64,000 nt of DNA from Mesorhizobium sp. AR10 (GTDB lineage: Bacteria; Pseudomonadota; Alphaproteobacteria; Rhizobiales; Rhizobiaceae): contig NZ_CP080524.1 of NCBI RefSeq assembly GCF_024746795.1, positions 2,706,001-2,770,000 on the forward strand. Reading direction: 5' to 3'. A program made the translations under genes and the position numbers. Below, in pieces: positions 36,173 through 44,381 of this stretch. Under the pieces are notes generated by a model that ran no database searches, was not told the DNA's origin, and was given only the letters and a program-made list of their open reading frames with translations. Within the stretch, counting starts at the first letter, position 1. Every line of letters begins with the position of its first letter.

Positions 36173-37123
36173 GTGGCAGGATCGCAGACCAATTCCGCCG
36201 ATCTTGCGGAGGGAACCGTGTCGCTCAGCATCGGGCTTGCCCACCACATCATCCGCCAGAATGACGGCACCTTCACCGCTGTCTGGGGCATCTATACGCT
36301 GCAGAGCGCCTTCCAGCCGATCTTCGCCTTCAAGGAGGGCAAGCTGTCGATCGTTGCGTTCGAGGGGCTTATCCGGCCGTTTCGCGACGGCGAGCCGCAG
36401 TCGCCGATGAGCTTTTTCAACACCTGTCCGGCGGGCGACCGCCTGCATATCGAGGCACTGACGCGGACATTGCATCTTCTCAACGCTGGCGCCTGCCTGC
36501 CGGAAGAGGCATCCATCTTCATCAATTTCGATCCGTCGGTGTTCACCGATCGGGTCATCGCCGACAATGCACTGCGCGACATGCGGCTGGTGCTGCAGGA
36601 GGCTGATATCGATCCGCGTCGGGTCGTCTGCGAGGTGACCGAGCAGAAGTCGGCGTCACAGGAAGCCCTCTACAGTTTCGTCGAAGCGCTCAAGGCCAAT
36701 GGTTTTCGCATCGCTGTCGACGACTACGGCGCCGACGAGTCCGACATCAACCGCATCAAGGAACTCACGCCCGACATCGTCAAGTTCGATGCACACTGGA
36801 TCACCCAACTGATGGAGTCCGGCGCGGGTTTTGCCCTGTTGACCGCCATGGTGGCGAGTTTCGAACAGCAAGGCATCCGCACCGTATTCGAGGGCATCGA
36901 GGAAAGCTGGCAGCTTGAACTGGCGGAAAAATCGGGAGCCTCGATGGTGCAGGGCTTCGTGCTGGCGCGACCCGAACTGGCGCCGACCAGTTTTCGCGCC
37001 TCCGGCAAGGACACGCAGCCGCCGGCAGAAGAGGCCGATGCAAGCAAGGCGCCTGCCAGCCTGAGCGCGACGACACCTTCGGGACGACCGGTGAAGGCGT
37101 TCGGGCGCAGGACGACGCGATGA
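36173..37123 (+). CDS. EAL domain protein with degenerate loop motif
   Basis: A 316-residue EAL-domain protein of the cyclic-di-GMP phosphodiesterase superfamily, without a visible sensor domain. It starts at GTG 36173 with GAGGGG upstream. Motifs in order are EGL (in VAFEGLIRP), INFDPS, CEVTEQK, DDYGADES in place of the canonical DDFGTG, VKFDAHW (canonical KID) and VFEGIEES, QGF. Core acids and the lysine remain, but the loop-6 change makes hydrolysis uncertain. The last ~45 residues are Pro/Ala-rich. It overlaps the next EAL gene by 4 bp (ATGA). Confidence 0.85.
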   Translation: MAGSQTNSADLAEGTVSLSIGLAHHIIRQNDGTFTAVWGIYTLQSAFQPIFAFKEGKLSIVAFEGLIRPFRDGEPQSPMSFFNTCPAGDRLHIEALTRTLHLLNAGACLPEEASIFINFDPSVFTDRVIADNALRDMRLVLQEADIDPRRVVCEVTEQKSASQEALYSFVEALKANGFRIAVDDYGADESDINRIKELTPDIVKFDAHWITQLMESGAGFALLTAMVASFEQQGIRTVFEGIEESWQLELAEKSGASMVQGFVLARPELAPTSFRASGKDTQPPAEEADASKAPASLSATTPSGRPVKAFGRRTTR

Positions 37124-37980
37124 CCGGTCGGCATGACAGGCGTCGCAATGTCGATGAGGTGATCTTTGCCGATGAGGTCGGCATCGAATACGGCGTCTAT
37201 GGCGAATTCCGGCTTAAGAGCGCCTATCAGCCGATCTTCGCGCCGCGCGGCCGGTTCTTGAAAGCTGTCGCGGTCGAAGGTCTGGTCGAGCCGCAGCGCG
37301 CCTCGAGGCCGGTTGCGCCGCCGGTGTTCTTCGACGGCGTTCCGGCATCGGATCGCCTGTTTGTCGAAACCATGTGCCGGATGCTGCACCTGAGGAATTT
37401 CCGCAACATCGGCGTCGACGGGCTCGACCTGTTCTTCAACTACAACCCGCTGATCAACGACCATCTCGGCCGCGCGCTGGCCGAAATCCGGCTGATGACC
37501 CGGCATCTCGGCGAGCTCGGCCTGTACCCGGCCATGCTGGTCTGCGAGATCACCGAGCAGGCGGCCGACGACAAGGTTCTCGTCGGCCTGGTCCGCGAGA
37601 TGCGGCGCGACGGCATTCGCATCGCCATCGACGATTTCGGCACCGGCCACTCGACGGAAGAACGGATGGCCCTTCTGGCTCCCGACATCGTCAAGATCGA
37701 TGGCGCCTGGTTTGCGGAATTCTGCCGCCATGCCGCTGCCGAACGGTTCTTTCGTCCGCTCGTATCGATGCTGCACGATCGCGGCGCCAAGGTGCTGGTC
37801 GAGGGGATCGAGCAATCCGTGCACCTTCGCGTCGCGCTGGACGGTGGCGTCGACCTGTTGCAAGGATTCCATCTCGCCAGGCCGGCGCTGGCCGGCACGA
37901 TCTTCAATGAAGAGCCGCTGGCCATCGACGTGCTGCTGGGCATGGACAACAAGGTCGTCCCGTTGCATCAGCGCCGCTGA
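37120..37980 (+). CDS. EAL domain cyclic-di-GMP phosphodiesterase-like protein
   Basis: A 286-residue EAL protein, coupled to the preceding one. Its motifs are nearly canonical: VEGLVEP (EGL), FFNYNPL, CEITEQA, IDDFGTGHS, DIVKIDGAW, LVEGIEQ and LLQGFHLARP. It is therefore the better candidate for hydrolysing c-di-GMP to pGpG with divalent metal. No N-terminal sensor or membrane segment is visible. The pairing of an intact and a degenerate EAL protein in one operon suggests a regulatory partner or heterodimer (inference). Confidence 0.88.
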   Translation: MTGRHDRRRNVDEVIFADEVGIEYGVYGEFRLKSAYQPIFAPRGRFLKAVAVEGLVEPQRASRPVAPPVFFDGVPASDRLFVETMCRMLHLRNFRNIGVDGLDLFFNYNPLINDHLGRALAEIRLMTRHLGELGLYPAMLVCEITEQAADDKVLVGLVREMRRDGIRIAIDDFGTGHSTEERMALLAPDIVKIDGAWFAEFCRHAAAERFFRPLVSMLHDRGAKVLVEGIEQSVHLRVALDGGVDLLQGFHLARPALAGTIFNEEPLAIDVLLGMDNKVVPLHQRR

Positions 37981-38086
37981 TGGTTGCGCCAAAACAAATC
38001 ACTGGATGACATTGCCGCTGCCGGGATAGAGCCTTGGGCCTATCCGGGCCTCAAGAGCCATCGCCATACCAGTGAGGGGAGCGCAA

Positions 38087-38698
38087 GTGACCATACTTTA
38101 CGGGATGATCGACAGTGGCAATTGCTACAAGCCGCGCCTGTTGATGGCCAAGCTCGGCCTCGCCTTCACCAATGTCGAGGTGAGTTCGCATACCGGCGAG
38201 ACGCGCAAGGCCGACTATGTCGCCAAGAACCCCAATGCCATGGTGCCGCTGCTGGAACTCGACGATGGCCGGCGGCTCGCCGAATCCAACGCCATCCTGC
38301 TCTATCTCGCCGAAGGCACACGCTTCCTGCCAACCGACAGATACGAGCGGGCGCTGGCTTATCAGTGGCTGTTTTTCGAGCAGTACAGCCACGAGCCCTA
38401 TATTGCGGTGCGCAAGGCGTTGCTGACCTTCCCGGAAAGAGCCGCGGATGCGACGCCGGAGCGGCTGGCGGTAACGCTGGAGCGCGGCAACAAGGCGCTC
38501 GGGGTGATGAACAAGAATCTGGCCGAGCATGCGTTCTTCGCCGGCGATGCGCTGAGCATCGCCGACATCGCACTCTATGCCTATACGCATACGGCGCAGA
38601 TGGGCGGCTTCCAGCTTGACGCCTATCCGGCGGTCACCGCCTGGCTGAAACGGGTCGAGGCGGACCCGGGACATGTGCCGATCGAATGGCTGCCTTGA
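38087..38698 (+). CDS. Glutathione S-transferase family protein
   Basis: A 203-residue cytosolic GST. The thioredoxin-like N-terminal domain has SGNCYKPRLLMAKLGLAF and the glutathione-site cis-Pro and Glu-Ser pair (NAMVPLLELDDGRRLAESNAILLYLAEG); the helical C-terminal domain has FFAGDALSIADIALYAYTHTA. The start is taken as GTG 38087 because GAGGGGAG lies five bases upstream; GTG 38072 is an alternative. It sits about 100 bp after the EAL pair on the same strand with no sign of functional linkage. Confidence 0.9.
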   Translation: MTILYGMIDSGNCYKPRLLMAKLGLAFTNVEVSSHTGETRKADYVAKNPNAMVPLLELDDGRRLAESNAILLYLAEGTRFLPTDRYERALAYQWLFFEQYSHEPYIAVRKALLTFPERAADATPERLAVTLERGNKALGVMNKNLAEHAFFAGDALSIADIALYAYTHTAQMGGFQLDAYPAVTAWLKRVEADPGHVPIEWLP

Positions 38699-38825
38699 TT
38701 CGGTCCTCACGCTGTCGCCGCTTCGCGGCTGCTCCGGACGGGGCGCGCCAAAAGGCGCGACACCCGGTCGGTCTTGCGGCCTTCGGCCGGTGGCGTGAAA
38801 TGGCCTGCTTGGCCGAGATACTCTG

Positions 38826-39080
38826 CTATTTTAGAAGGCGGTCATATTCCGAGTGAGTGCCGATCCAGAACCAAACCATGTCGTCGCGGTCACGGACAGC
38901 CATGGCGCGGTAGTTCTGGTCAACTCGCGCCGACCAATAACGTCCGACTTGTTTGAAATGCAGCGACGGGTGAAACGGGTCAGCGCGAAGCTTGGCGAAA
39001 CGGTTGTTCGCCTTTGTCCTGATTGATGAGGGTAGTTTGCCGTAGGCCTCCCAGAAAGAGGGAGTGGCAAAGTGATTCAC
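38826..39080 (-). CDS. RelE/ParE-type toxin
   Basis: An 84-residue RelE/ParE-fold protein: FWEAYGKLPSSIRTKANNRFAKLRADPFHPSLHFKQVGRYWSARVDQNYRAMAVRDRDDMVWFWIGTHSEYDRLL. The helix pair, the HFK strand, YWSARVDQNYRAM and the terminal WIGTHSEYDRL are all characteristic. Toxins of this fold cleave mRNA on the ribosome or poison gyrase; which cannot be told. Its ATG overlaps the antitoxin stop by 4 bp, and the antitoxin is upstream, the usual order. Confidence 0.85.
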   Translation of the reverse strand: MNHFATPSFWEAYGKLPSSIRTKANNRFAKLRADPFHPSLHFKQVGRYWSARVDQNYRAMAVRDRDDMVWFWIGTHSEYDRLLK

Positions 39081-39277
39081 AGAGGTCGGGTCCGGCCCGC
39101 GCGATGATCGGCCAACGCCTGTTCGGCAAGTTTATCCAGCCTGCCCGCTTTCGCGTCGGCCTCGATCTGCCGGTCCCACATATCAGCCTGAAGCGCCTCG
39201 AACCAGGCGGCAAACGCCTTCAGTTCCTCGGGGCTCAGGTCAGCGACGGATTTTTCGATTTGTTCGAGCTTGGTCAT
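39077..39277 (-). CDS. Antitoxin of RelE/ParE-type module
   Basis: A 66-residue acidic helical protein: MTKLEQIEKSVADLSPEELKAFAAWFEALQADMWDRQIEADAKAGRLDKLAEQALADHRAGRTRPL. The N-terminal LSPEELKAFAAWF segment and the C-terminal GRLDKLAEQALADHRAGR tail are typical of small antitoxins paired with RelE/ParE toxins, where the tail wraps the toxin. No ribbon-helix-helix or other DNA-binding domain is obvious, yet direct repeats lie in the promoter. The start at 39277 is preferred to 39313, which would extend into those repeats. Confidence 0.8.
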   Translation of the reverse strand: MTKLEQIEKSVADLSPEELKAFAAWFEALQADMWDRQIEADAKAGRLDKLAEQALADHRAGRTRPL

Positions 39278-39285
39278 CGGCAAAT

Positions 39286-39320
39286 AGTACCATAACTGGG
39301 CTAAAAGTACCACAAGTGGG
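39286..39320. promoter_or_regulatory. Iteron-like operator of the toxin-antitoxin module
   Basis: Two direct repeats, AGTACCATAACTGGG (39286-39300) and AGTACCACAAGTGGG (39306-39320), agree at 13 of 15 positions and start exactly 20 bases apart, two helical turns. The second contains the palindrome CCACAAGTGG's near match. They lie 9 bases upstream of the antitoxin start, where autorepression sites of such modules are found. Confidence 0.6.
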
Positions 39321-39360
39321 ACTACAAGCCCGGGCCAGCTGCATCTGAAATGCAGACAAA

Positions 39361-39386
39361 TAAAAAGGCGGGACTAATCCCGCCTT
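39361..39386 (-). terminator. Intrinsic terminator, leftward
   Basis: AAGGCGGGA-ctaa-TCCCGCCTT forms a 9-bp stem, and the A-rich flank on the left (TAAAAA) reads as a T-run on the minus strand. It lies ~165 bases after the cspA stop and probably ends that transcript. Confidence 0.8.
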
Positions 39387-39552
39387 CCCATTCCGGTAGC
39401 CTGATCGGGAGCGTTTGATCCGGGCCGGCAGCTATCTGCTGATCCAGCTTTTCGGGGTTCTTCCGCTCCGGTGCGCTTCGCGCGCGACCGTCAGTACATC
39501 CGTGACTTGCCGCGCGCCCCGAGCTACCGCCCAGCGCGCGCCATTCGCAAAA

Positions 39553-39765
39553 TCAGGCCGCCTTGCTCAGAGATCCAGCGGACGACTTGCCAGTGCGGCG
39601 GTCCTGCTCGATCTCGAAGTTGATCTTCTGGCCTTCGACCAGGGTCGACAGCCCAGCGCGCTCGACAGCGGAGATGTGGACGAAAACGTCCGCGCCGCCA
39701 TTGTCAGGCTGGATGAAGCCGAAGCCCTTGGTGGAGTTAAACCACTTGACCGTACCAGTTGCCAT
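39553..39765 (-). CDS. cspA: Cold-shock protein, CspA family
   Basis: A 70-residue single-strand nucleic-acid chaperone. RNP1 is KGFGFIQPD and RNP2 is VFVHISAVE; the start [17 protein letters not shown] is canonical. GAAGGACT precedes the ATG. The protein melts RNA secondary structure in the cold or in stationary phase. A gene-free stretch of more than 250 bases upstream would suit the long regulatory leader typical of these genes. Confidence 0.95.
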   Translation of the reverse strand: MATGTVKWFNSTKGFGFIQPDNGGADVFVHISAVERAGLSTLVEGQKINFEIEQDRRTGKSSAGSLSKAA

Positions 39766-40140
39766 TTAGAATAGTCCTTCACATTTGCTTTAGTTTGACC
39801 GAACCGAAGTCCAGCCGGTGTGCATCGAGATTTTGGAGATAGACGTCAGCAAACGCGAAGATCGCGAGGCCCGGATCGATCGGCCGAAATATCAATGGGA
39901 CGCATATAGTCTGGTTTTGCACCAAAAACAAGATGGCGCGGGAAAAGGCGTGGCTGCGGCGCTGCCCCACGACCGCCCCAATCGCGTGAAAGCGTTGCAA
40001 AATCAGGCCTACAGCGTCACGCGTTTTTTTGGCGCTCACTGTGCGCTATGGCTTTGATTGTGCACATGATCCTTGCTGAAGATCATGCGCGGCGGGAAGA
40101 TCGTACCGCCTTCTGGGCGTCCGGTTTTGGGGAGAGAACC
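39766..40140. other. 375-bp intergenic region, probable cspA leader
   Basis: No convincing gene is seen. One frame on the minus strand is open for 86 codons (40039-39779) but has no ribosome site and no family look, and it lies where a cspA 5' untranslated region is expected. The right end must also hold the promoter of the small secreted protein at 40141. Confidence 0.45.
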
Positions 40141-40467
40141 ATGAAAACCATTCTGCTTGCCGCTTGCCTTACGCTGGTGGCCGCCGAGGCGCAGGCGATC
40201 TCGCGCTACGACCCGACACGCATGAGCTGCGACAGGGTGCAGGCGACGATTGCCAGGCAAGGCGCGGTCATCCTGCGCTACCAGTCGACGCGCGTGCCGG
40301 GGCTGCCGCTCTACGACCGCTATGTGCAGAGCCAGCAATTCTGCAACTTGGGTGAGGTCAGGAAGCGTGCCTATGTGCCGAGCGCCGATACGAAATCTTG
40401 CCCGGTCTACATCTGCAAGCGGCCGGAGTTCGACCGGCATTTCCGCCGGCGCATCCTGCAGGACTGA
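40141..40467 (+). CDS. Small secreted protein with four cysteines, unknown
   Basis: A 108-residue protein I do not recognise by name. It has a signal peptide (MKTILLAACLTLVAAEAQA) and a mature domain with cysteines in MSCDRVQATI, QFCNLGEV and SCPVYICKRPEF. The pattern CDRVQATIARQGAVILRYQS and the C-terminal CPVYICKRPEFDRHFRRR suggest a compact, disulphide-bonded periplasmic protein of the kind common in rhizobia. The start at 40141 is chosen because it begins the signal peptide; GGGGAGAG precedes it. It is convergent with ogt. Confidence 0.7.
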   Translation: MKTILLAACLTLVAAEAQAISRYDPTRMSCDRVQATIARQGAVILRYQSTRVPGLPLYDRYVQSQQFCNLGEVRKRAYVPSADTKSCPVYICKRPEFDRHFRRRILQD

Positions 40468-40477
40468 AACCGAAATT

Positions 40478-41047
40478 TCAGAACCCGAACGACACTTGTG
40501 CCGGCGGCGGCGGGCCGACGCGCACGCCTTCCATGGCCAGCATCTTTTCCTTGGTGGCCGAGCCGCCCGGCGCGGAAAAGCCGCCGATCTTGCCGCCGGC
40601 GGCAAGGATGCGGTGGCAAGGGATAACCAGCGGCACCGGATTGGCGCCCAGCGCCGCGCCGGTTTCGCGAGGCAGGCCGGCATGGCCGGCACGCTTGGCC
40701 AGTTCGCCATAGGTGGTGGTTTCGCCATAGCTGAGCTTGCGCGCGGCGTCATATATGGCGAGGCGGAAATCGTCGACGCCGGCCAGATCGACCGGCACGC
40801 CGGAGAAATCGATGTCTTCGCCGGCGGCATAGGCCTTGATCGAGGCGATCAGATCGACAACCCACTGCGGCTCTGAAATCGCGGCCTGCTCGGCAATGCC
40901 GGCATGGCGCAGCAGCCGGCGCTCCACCGCGTCGCGATTGTGCTGCGGCAGGCAGAGCCGGTTGAGGCCGGCCTCGCTCCAGGCGATGCCCATGAAGCCA
41001 AGCGCGGTTTCGAACACCGCATGGCCGGTGGTGGCGATGGTTTCCAT
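40478..41047 (-). CDS. ogt: Methylated-DNA-protein-cysteine methyltransferase
   Basis: A 189-residue O6-alkylguanine-DNA alkyltransferase. The suicide cysteine is Cys144 in VPLVIPCHRILAAGG; the helix-turn-helix and arginine finger are in SYGETTTYGELAKRAGHAGLPRETGAALGANPVPL, and the N-terminal domain is of the Ogt type. It repairs O6-methylguanine and O4-methylthymine by irreversible transfer to itself. The C-terminal tail GFSAPGGSATKEKMLAMEGV is typical. GAAAGGAG precedes the ATG. Confidence 0.93.
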   Translation of the reverse strand: METIATTGHAVFETALGFMGIAWSEAGLNRLCLPQHNRDAVERRLLRHAGIAEQAAISEPQWVVDLIASIKAYAAGEDIDFSGVPVDLAGVDDFRLAIYDAARKLSYGETTTYGELAKRAGHAGLPRETGAALGANPVPLVIPCHRILAAGGKIGGFSAPGGSATKEKMLAMEGVRVGPPPPAQVSFGF

Positions 41048-41221
41048 GATGTGCTCCTTTCCGTGAAAACGGATGGAATCCGGTACATATCGAGAACGAC
41101 ATATCGCATTTTTCGGCCGGTCTCACCACCCGAAAACCACTGGAAGTCCACGACAGGCGTGGATTGCCCGATGGGAATCGCTGGTGTAAGGACTTCTTAA
41201 CAACCCAGACAAACCGGACCC

Positions 41222-42118
41222 GTGCGCGGCTTGCCAGCAAAATTCATCTTTCCCGCCATCGGCGTGATACTTGGTGCCGCCGCCCTCAGCGGCTGCACCT
41301 CGACCTCGCAGACGGTGCCGGCGCCCGGCTTCACCCAAACCTCTGCTGCGGCAGGAACCGATGCCGGCTTTACGCTGGCGCTGCCAGATACGGTTTCGGT
41401 CCTGCCGGAATCGTCCGGTATCGCGCCGGTGCAGACGGCGGCGCTGCCTGTCCAGACGGCTGTCGACCCTACCGAGGTGCCAGCCCAGCCCGCCGCCTTT
41501 GCCGGCCCGACGCCTTTGGCCGCCACGGCGCCGTCGGCGATGACGGCAAGTGCTGCACCCGTCTATGCGACGGCCGCAGTCGCCATGCCGGTTACCGGCC
41601 AGGCAGCTGCCGTTCCAGGCGGCAAGACAGTCGTCATGCCCGGCGTTCAGCAGGCCGCCTATGTCGTGCCACAAAACCCGTCGGCCTTGCTTTCGACCAG
41701 CCCCACTCAGGAATACTCGACAGGACCGCGCGGCGAGATCGAGCGGCTGATCGACAAATATGCCGCGCTCTATCAGGTGCCGGTGGATCTGGTGCGCCAT
41801 GTCGTCAACCGCGAGAGCACCTTCAACCCGAAAGCCTACAATCGCGGCCATTGGGGGCTGATGCAGATCAAGCATGCGACCGCGCGCGGCATGGGCTATC
41901 TGGGACCGGCAAGCGGCCTGTTCGACGCCGAGACCAATCTGAAATACGCGGTGAAATATCTGCGCGGCGCCTGGCTGGTGTCTGGCGGCAATGCCAAGCG
42001 CGCCGACCAGCTCTACCAGAGCGGCTATTACTACGACGCCAAGCGCAAGGGCCTGCTGGAAGAAACCGGCCTTGGCCGCGACCGCAGCACGCGCCGCCGC
42101 CTGCAACCCGATGCCTGA
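41222..42118 (+). CDS. Lytic transglycosylase SLT-domain lipoprotein
   Basis: A 298-residue murein lytic transglycosylase. It starts at GTG with a lipoprotein signal (FIFPAIGVILGAAALSGC, lipobox LSGC), then a ~130-residue Ala/Pro/Thr-rich linker, then the SLT domain from about residue 170. Catalytic Glu198 lies in VVNRESTFNPKAYN, followed by GLMQIKHATARGMGY and KYAVKYLRGAWL. It cleaves peptidoglycan between MurNAc and GlcNAc with 1,6-anhydro ring formation. It overlaps the next GNAT gene by 8 bp. Confidence 0.9.
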   Translation: MRGLPAKFIFPAIGVILGAAALSGCTSTSQTVPAPGFTQTSAAAGTDAGFTLALPDTVSVLPESSGIAPVQTAALPVQTAVDPTEVPAQPAAFAGPTPLAATAPSAMTASAAPVYATAAVAMPVTGQAAAVPGGKTVVMPGVQQAAYVVPQNPSALLSTSPTQEYSTGPRGEIERLIDKYAALYQVPVDLVRHVVNRESTFNPKAYNRGHWGLMQIKHATARGMGYLGPASGLFDAETNLKYAVKYLRGAWLVSGGNAKRADQLYQSGYYYDAKRKGLLEETGLGRDRSTRRRLQPDA

Positions 42119-42599
42119 GCCACGTCCGCCGGGGCCAAACGACATCCGGCTGCGCAAGATCCTCGACGACACTCTTGTCCCGCCGCGCTGGCCCGAAGGC
42201 TTTGTCATGCGCGGCTTCGAGACTACCGATGCGCTCGCTTTCCACACGCTGCTGACCACCGTGTTCGACGACGGCTCCGACGGGCCGTTCGACGAATGGT
42301 GGCCGCGCATTGCCAATGACGCCGAATTCGACCCGGCTTTGTGTTTCCTGGTCATCGACCGCAAGGGGCTGCTGGCAGCGGCGGCGCTGTGCTGGACGAG
42401 GGCCTTCGTCAAGGATCTTGCCGTCCATCCGGAGGCGCGCGGCCAGGGCATCGCCGAAGCGCTGATGTGGCACACCTTCGCTGTCTTTCGCGCGCGTGGT
42501 TCCGCGCATGTCGACCTGAAGACCAACACGGTCGAGAACGCCGCCGCCGTCCGGCTCTACGAGCGTCTCGGCATGACGCCGGTTGCCTGGGAAGGGTAG
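42111..42599 (+). CDS. GNAT family N-acetyltransferase
   Basis: A 162-residue GNAT enzyme. The acetyl-CoA P-loop is in VKDLAVHPEARGQGIAEALMWHTFAVF (RGQGIA), and the last strand is TNTVENAAAVRLYERLGMTPVAWEG. Its ATG (42111) lies inside the end of the transglycosylase gene, so it is translationally coupled to it; a longer in-frame reading back to 41991 is unlikely. The acceptor is unknown; a cell-wall link is suggested only by position. Confidence 0.88.
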   Translation: MPEPRPPGPNDIRLRKILDDTLVPPRWPEGFVMRGFETTDALAFHTLLTTVFDDGSDGPFDEWWPRIANDAEFDPALCFLVIDRKGLLAAAALCWTRAFVKDLAVHPEARGQGIAEALMWHTFAVFRARGSAHVDLKTNTVENAAAVRLYERLGMTPVAWEG

Positions 42600-42874
42600 G
42601 GCAGTTTCTGCCGCAGCGAAGCCTCGCTGGGAAGAAAACGTTCGATTCGTGAACTGCTTCACATAGGCCGCTGCTGGCAAATGCTAATTCCTATATCACG
42701 CCGCTCGGCCAACTGGGGATTGGCGAAAGGCAAGATATCGGAGGGGGCTGCGCCGGCATGTGTCAGCCACTCCCAGGCGGGTCCCAGGCGGGGTTTGGGA
42801 CCTGCCTGTTCCCGTGCTCCGGCAAGAAGCGACTTTTTCTCCTCAGCCCGAAACTCCTGTTTGACGCCGGCCGC

Positions 42875-43219
42875 TCAGATGTCCGGCGCGTTGCCGATCT
42901 TCTGCTTGAGATCGAGCGCCCAGCCGCGGCCTTCATCGCCGCCCCACAACAGCCAGGCGATGTAACCGGCCGATGGGTTGTCCTCATTGCCGTAGTTTTT
43001 TCCCTTCTTGTCGACCTCGTGGCGGGCGAAGTAGCTGACCATGCGGCGGATGGTGGAGGGTGAAAGCCTTTCCCGGTTCTTCAGCTCGGTCGCCCGTGCC
43101 ACGCCGATTTCGGTGCCGCCACGGCCGAACTCTTTGCGCAGTCTGAGGCCCTTGGCAGCATTGTCGGCAACGATCTGCGGGCAGCGCAGGTCGATCTCGT
43201 CATTGTCGGCTTCGCGCAT
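42875..43219 (-). CDS. Hypothetical protein with phage-related C-terminal motif
   Basis: A 114-residue cytosolic protein, MREADNDEIDLRCPQIVADNAAKGLRLRKEFGRGG.... The C-terminal half (LSPSTIRRMVSYFARHEVDKKGKNYGNEDNPSAGYIAWLLWGGDEGRGWALDL) resembles a short module I recall from phage-associated proteins. GGGAGAAAA precedes the ATG. No other phage gene is nearby, so it is either a domesticated remnant or a widespread orphan. No function is assigned. Confidence 0.65.
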   Translation of the reverse strand: MREADNDEIDLRCPQIVADNAAKGLRLRKEFGRGGTEIGVARATELKNRERLSPSTIRRMVSYFARHEVDKKGKNYGNEDNPSAGYIAWLLWGGDEGRGWALDLKQKIGNAPDI

Positions 43220-43383
43220 TTTGTTTTCTCCCGATTGCACAAGATTAAGCCTGCGCGGAGAATGCCGGGAAAGCGACACCGGTTCCGCGGCGCCGCACTG
43301 TGGCGCCGTGACGGAATATCGGAACCACTCCCGGCGACGGCCGGTTGTCGGCTAGAATGCCGGACGAAACGAGGGAGAAGTCC

Positions 43384-43848
43384 ATGCCCAAGATCGATAT
43401 GTCAGCCGTTCCCGCGCGCAAGGGCTCGCCCTATCCACCGCCCTTCGATCAACCCTGTGCCACCCGTACGCGGTGGCGCTTGGGCGATGCCGGGGGCCTC
43501 AGCGATTTCGGCGTCAATCTGATGACCTTGCCGCCGGCCGGGTGGTCCAGCCAGCGCCACTGGCACAGCCACGAGGACGAGTTCGTCTATGTGCTCGAAG
43601 GCGAAGTGACGCTCGTCGAAGACGGCGGCGAGACGGTGCTGCGCGCGGGCGACTTCGCGACATTCGCGAAGAACACCGGCAATGGCCATCACCTGATCAA
43701 CAAATCCCAGGGGATGGCCGTCTATCTGGAGGTGGGCTCGCGCAACCCGCACGACCTCACCACCTGCTCCGATATCGACATGATGAGTTCGAACGCCGAC
43801 GGAAGGTTCGTGCACAAGGACGGCTCGCTGTATCCAGATCAGAGCTGA
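43384..43848 (+). CDS. Cupin domain-containing protein
   Basis: A 154-residue cupin. Motif 1 is WSSQRHWHSHEDEFVYVLEGEVTLVEDGG (HxH...E metal ligands), motif 2 GDFATFAKNTGNGHHLINKS (His). N-terminal PPPFDQPCATRTRWRLGDAGGLSDFGVNLMTLPPAG is the usual lead-in for this subgroup, often annotated as putative sugar-epimerase-like or transcription-associated. GAGGGAGAAG precedes the ATG. It is convergent with the zeta-subunit gene, 7 bp between stops. Confidence 0.85.
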   Translation: MPKIDMSAVPARKGSPYPPPFDQPCATRTRWRLGDAGGLSDFGVNLMTLPPAGWSSQRHWHSHEDEFVYVLEGEVTLVEDGGETVLRAGDFATFAKNTGNGHHLINKSQGMAVYLEVGSRNPHDLTTCSDIDMMSSNADGRFVHKDGSLYPDQS

Positions 43849-43855
43849 GCGGTGC

Positions 43856-44176
43856 TCAGCTCGTTCTGATCTGCTCGACCGCGGTTGCCAGCAGCTCGTT
43901 CATGGCCTGGCGAATCTGAACATCCGACTGGGCGACGCCAGCCGCGTCGAAATCGGCGCGTACCTTGCGGAACACATCGTCGTCGCCAGCCTCTTCGAAG
44001 TCTGAATGCACCACCTCTTTCGCATAGGCGTCGGCGTCGGCACCGGATTTGCCGAGCTTTTCGGCGGCCCACAGGCCGAGCAGCTTGTTGCGGCGCGCCA
44101 TGGCCCTGAATTTCGTTTCCTCGTCCATGGCAAACTTCTTTTCGAAGCCTTCCTGACGGTCTCTCATGCTGCTCAT
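43856..44176 (-). CDS. F1-ATPase inhibitor subunit zeta (DUF1476)
   Basis: A 106-residue alphaproteobacterial DUF1476 protein: MSSMRDRQEGFEKKFAMDEETKFRAMARRNKLLGLWAAEKLGKSGADADAYAKEVV..., then a helical C-terminal domain ending AMNELLATAVEQIRTS. In Paracoccus the family member binds F1 and blocks ATP hydrolysis through its N-terminal inhibitory helix (established knowledge); the helix EGFEKKFAMDEE is visible. GAGGC precedes the ATG. It stands alone. Confidence 0.9.
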   Translation of the reverse strand: MSSMRDRQEGFEKKFAMDEETKFRAMARRNKLLGLWAAEKLGKSGADADAYAKEVVHSDFEEAGDDDVFRKVRADFDAAGVAQSDVQIRQAMNELLATAVEQIRTS

Positions 44177-44381
44177 GGTTTGCCTCGTTCAGATTGTGAG
44201 TGCGACCTTCATCCGCTGGACCTTCATCCGTTGTCTGGGGGAAGAGCGGCCAGGAGAGGCGAGAGTGGCGCGCATGCATGTCATTAGCAAGGCCGGATCG
44301 GCTCCTATGGCGATGTGATTTGACGTTGCCGCGCCGTGACCTACTCTCTGACGTCTGCTGGATGAACGGAGGAGACGAGCA

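Noticed and set aside
38699..38825. G+C-rich short inverted repeats after the GST gene
   Set aside because: The arms are short and typical of chance pairing in this composition, and no T-run follows.
39779..40039. 86-codon frame on the - strand upstream of cspA
   Set aside because: It has no ribosome site or recognisable features and lies where the cspA leader is expected.
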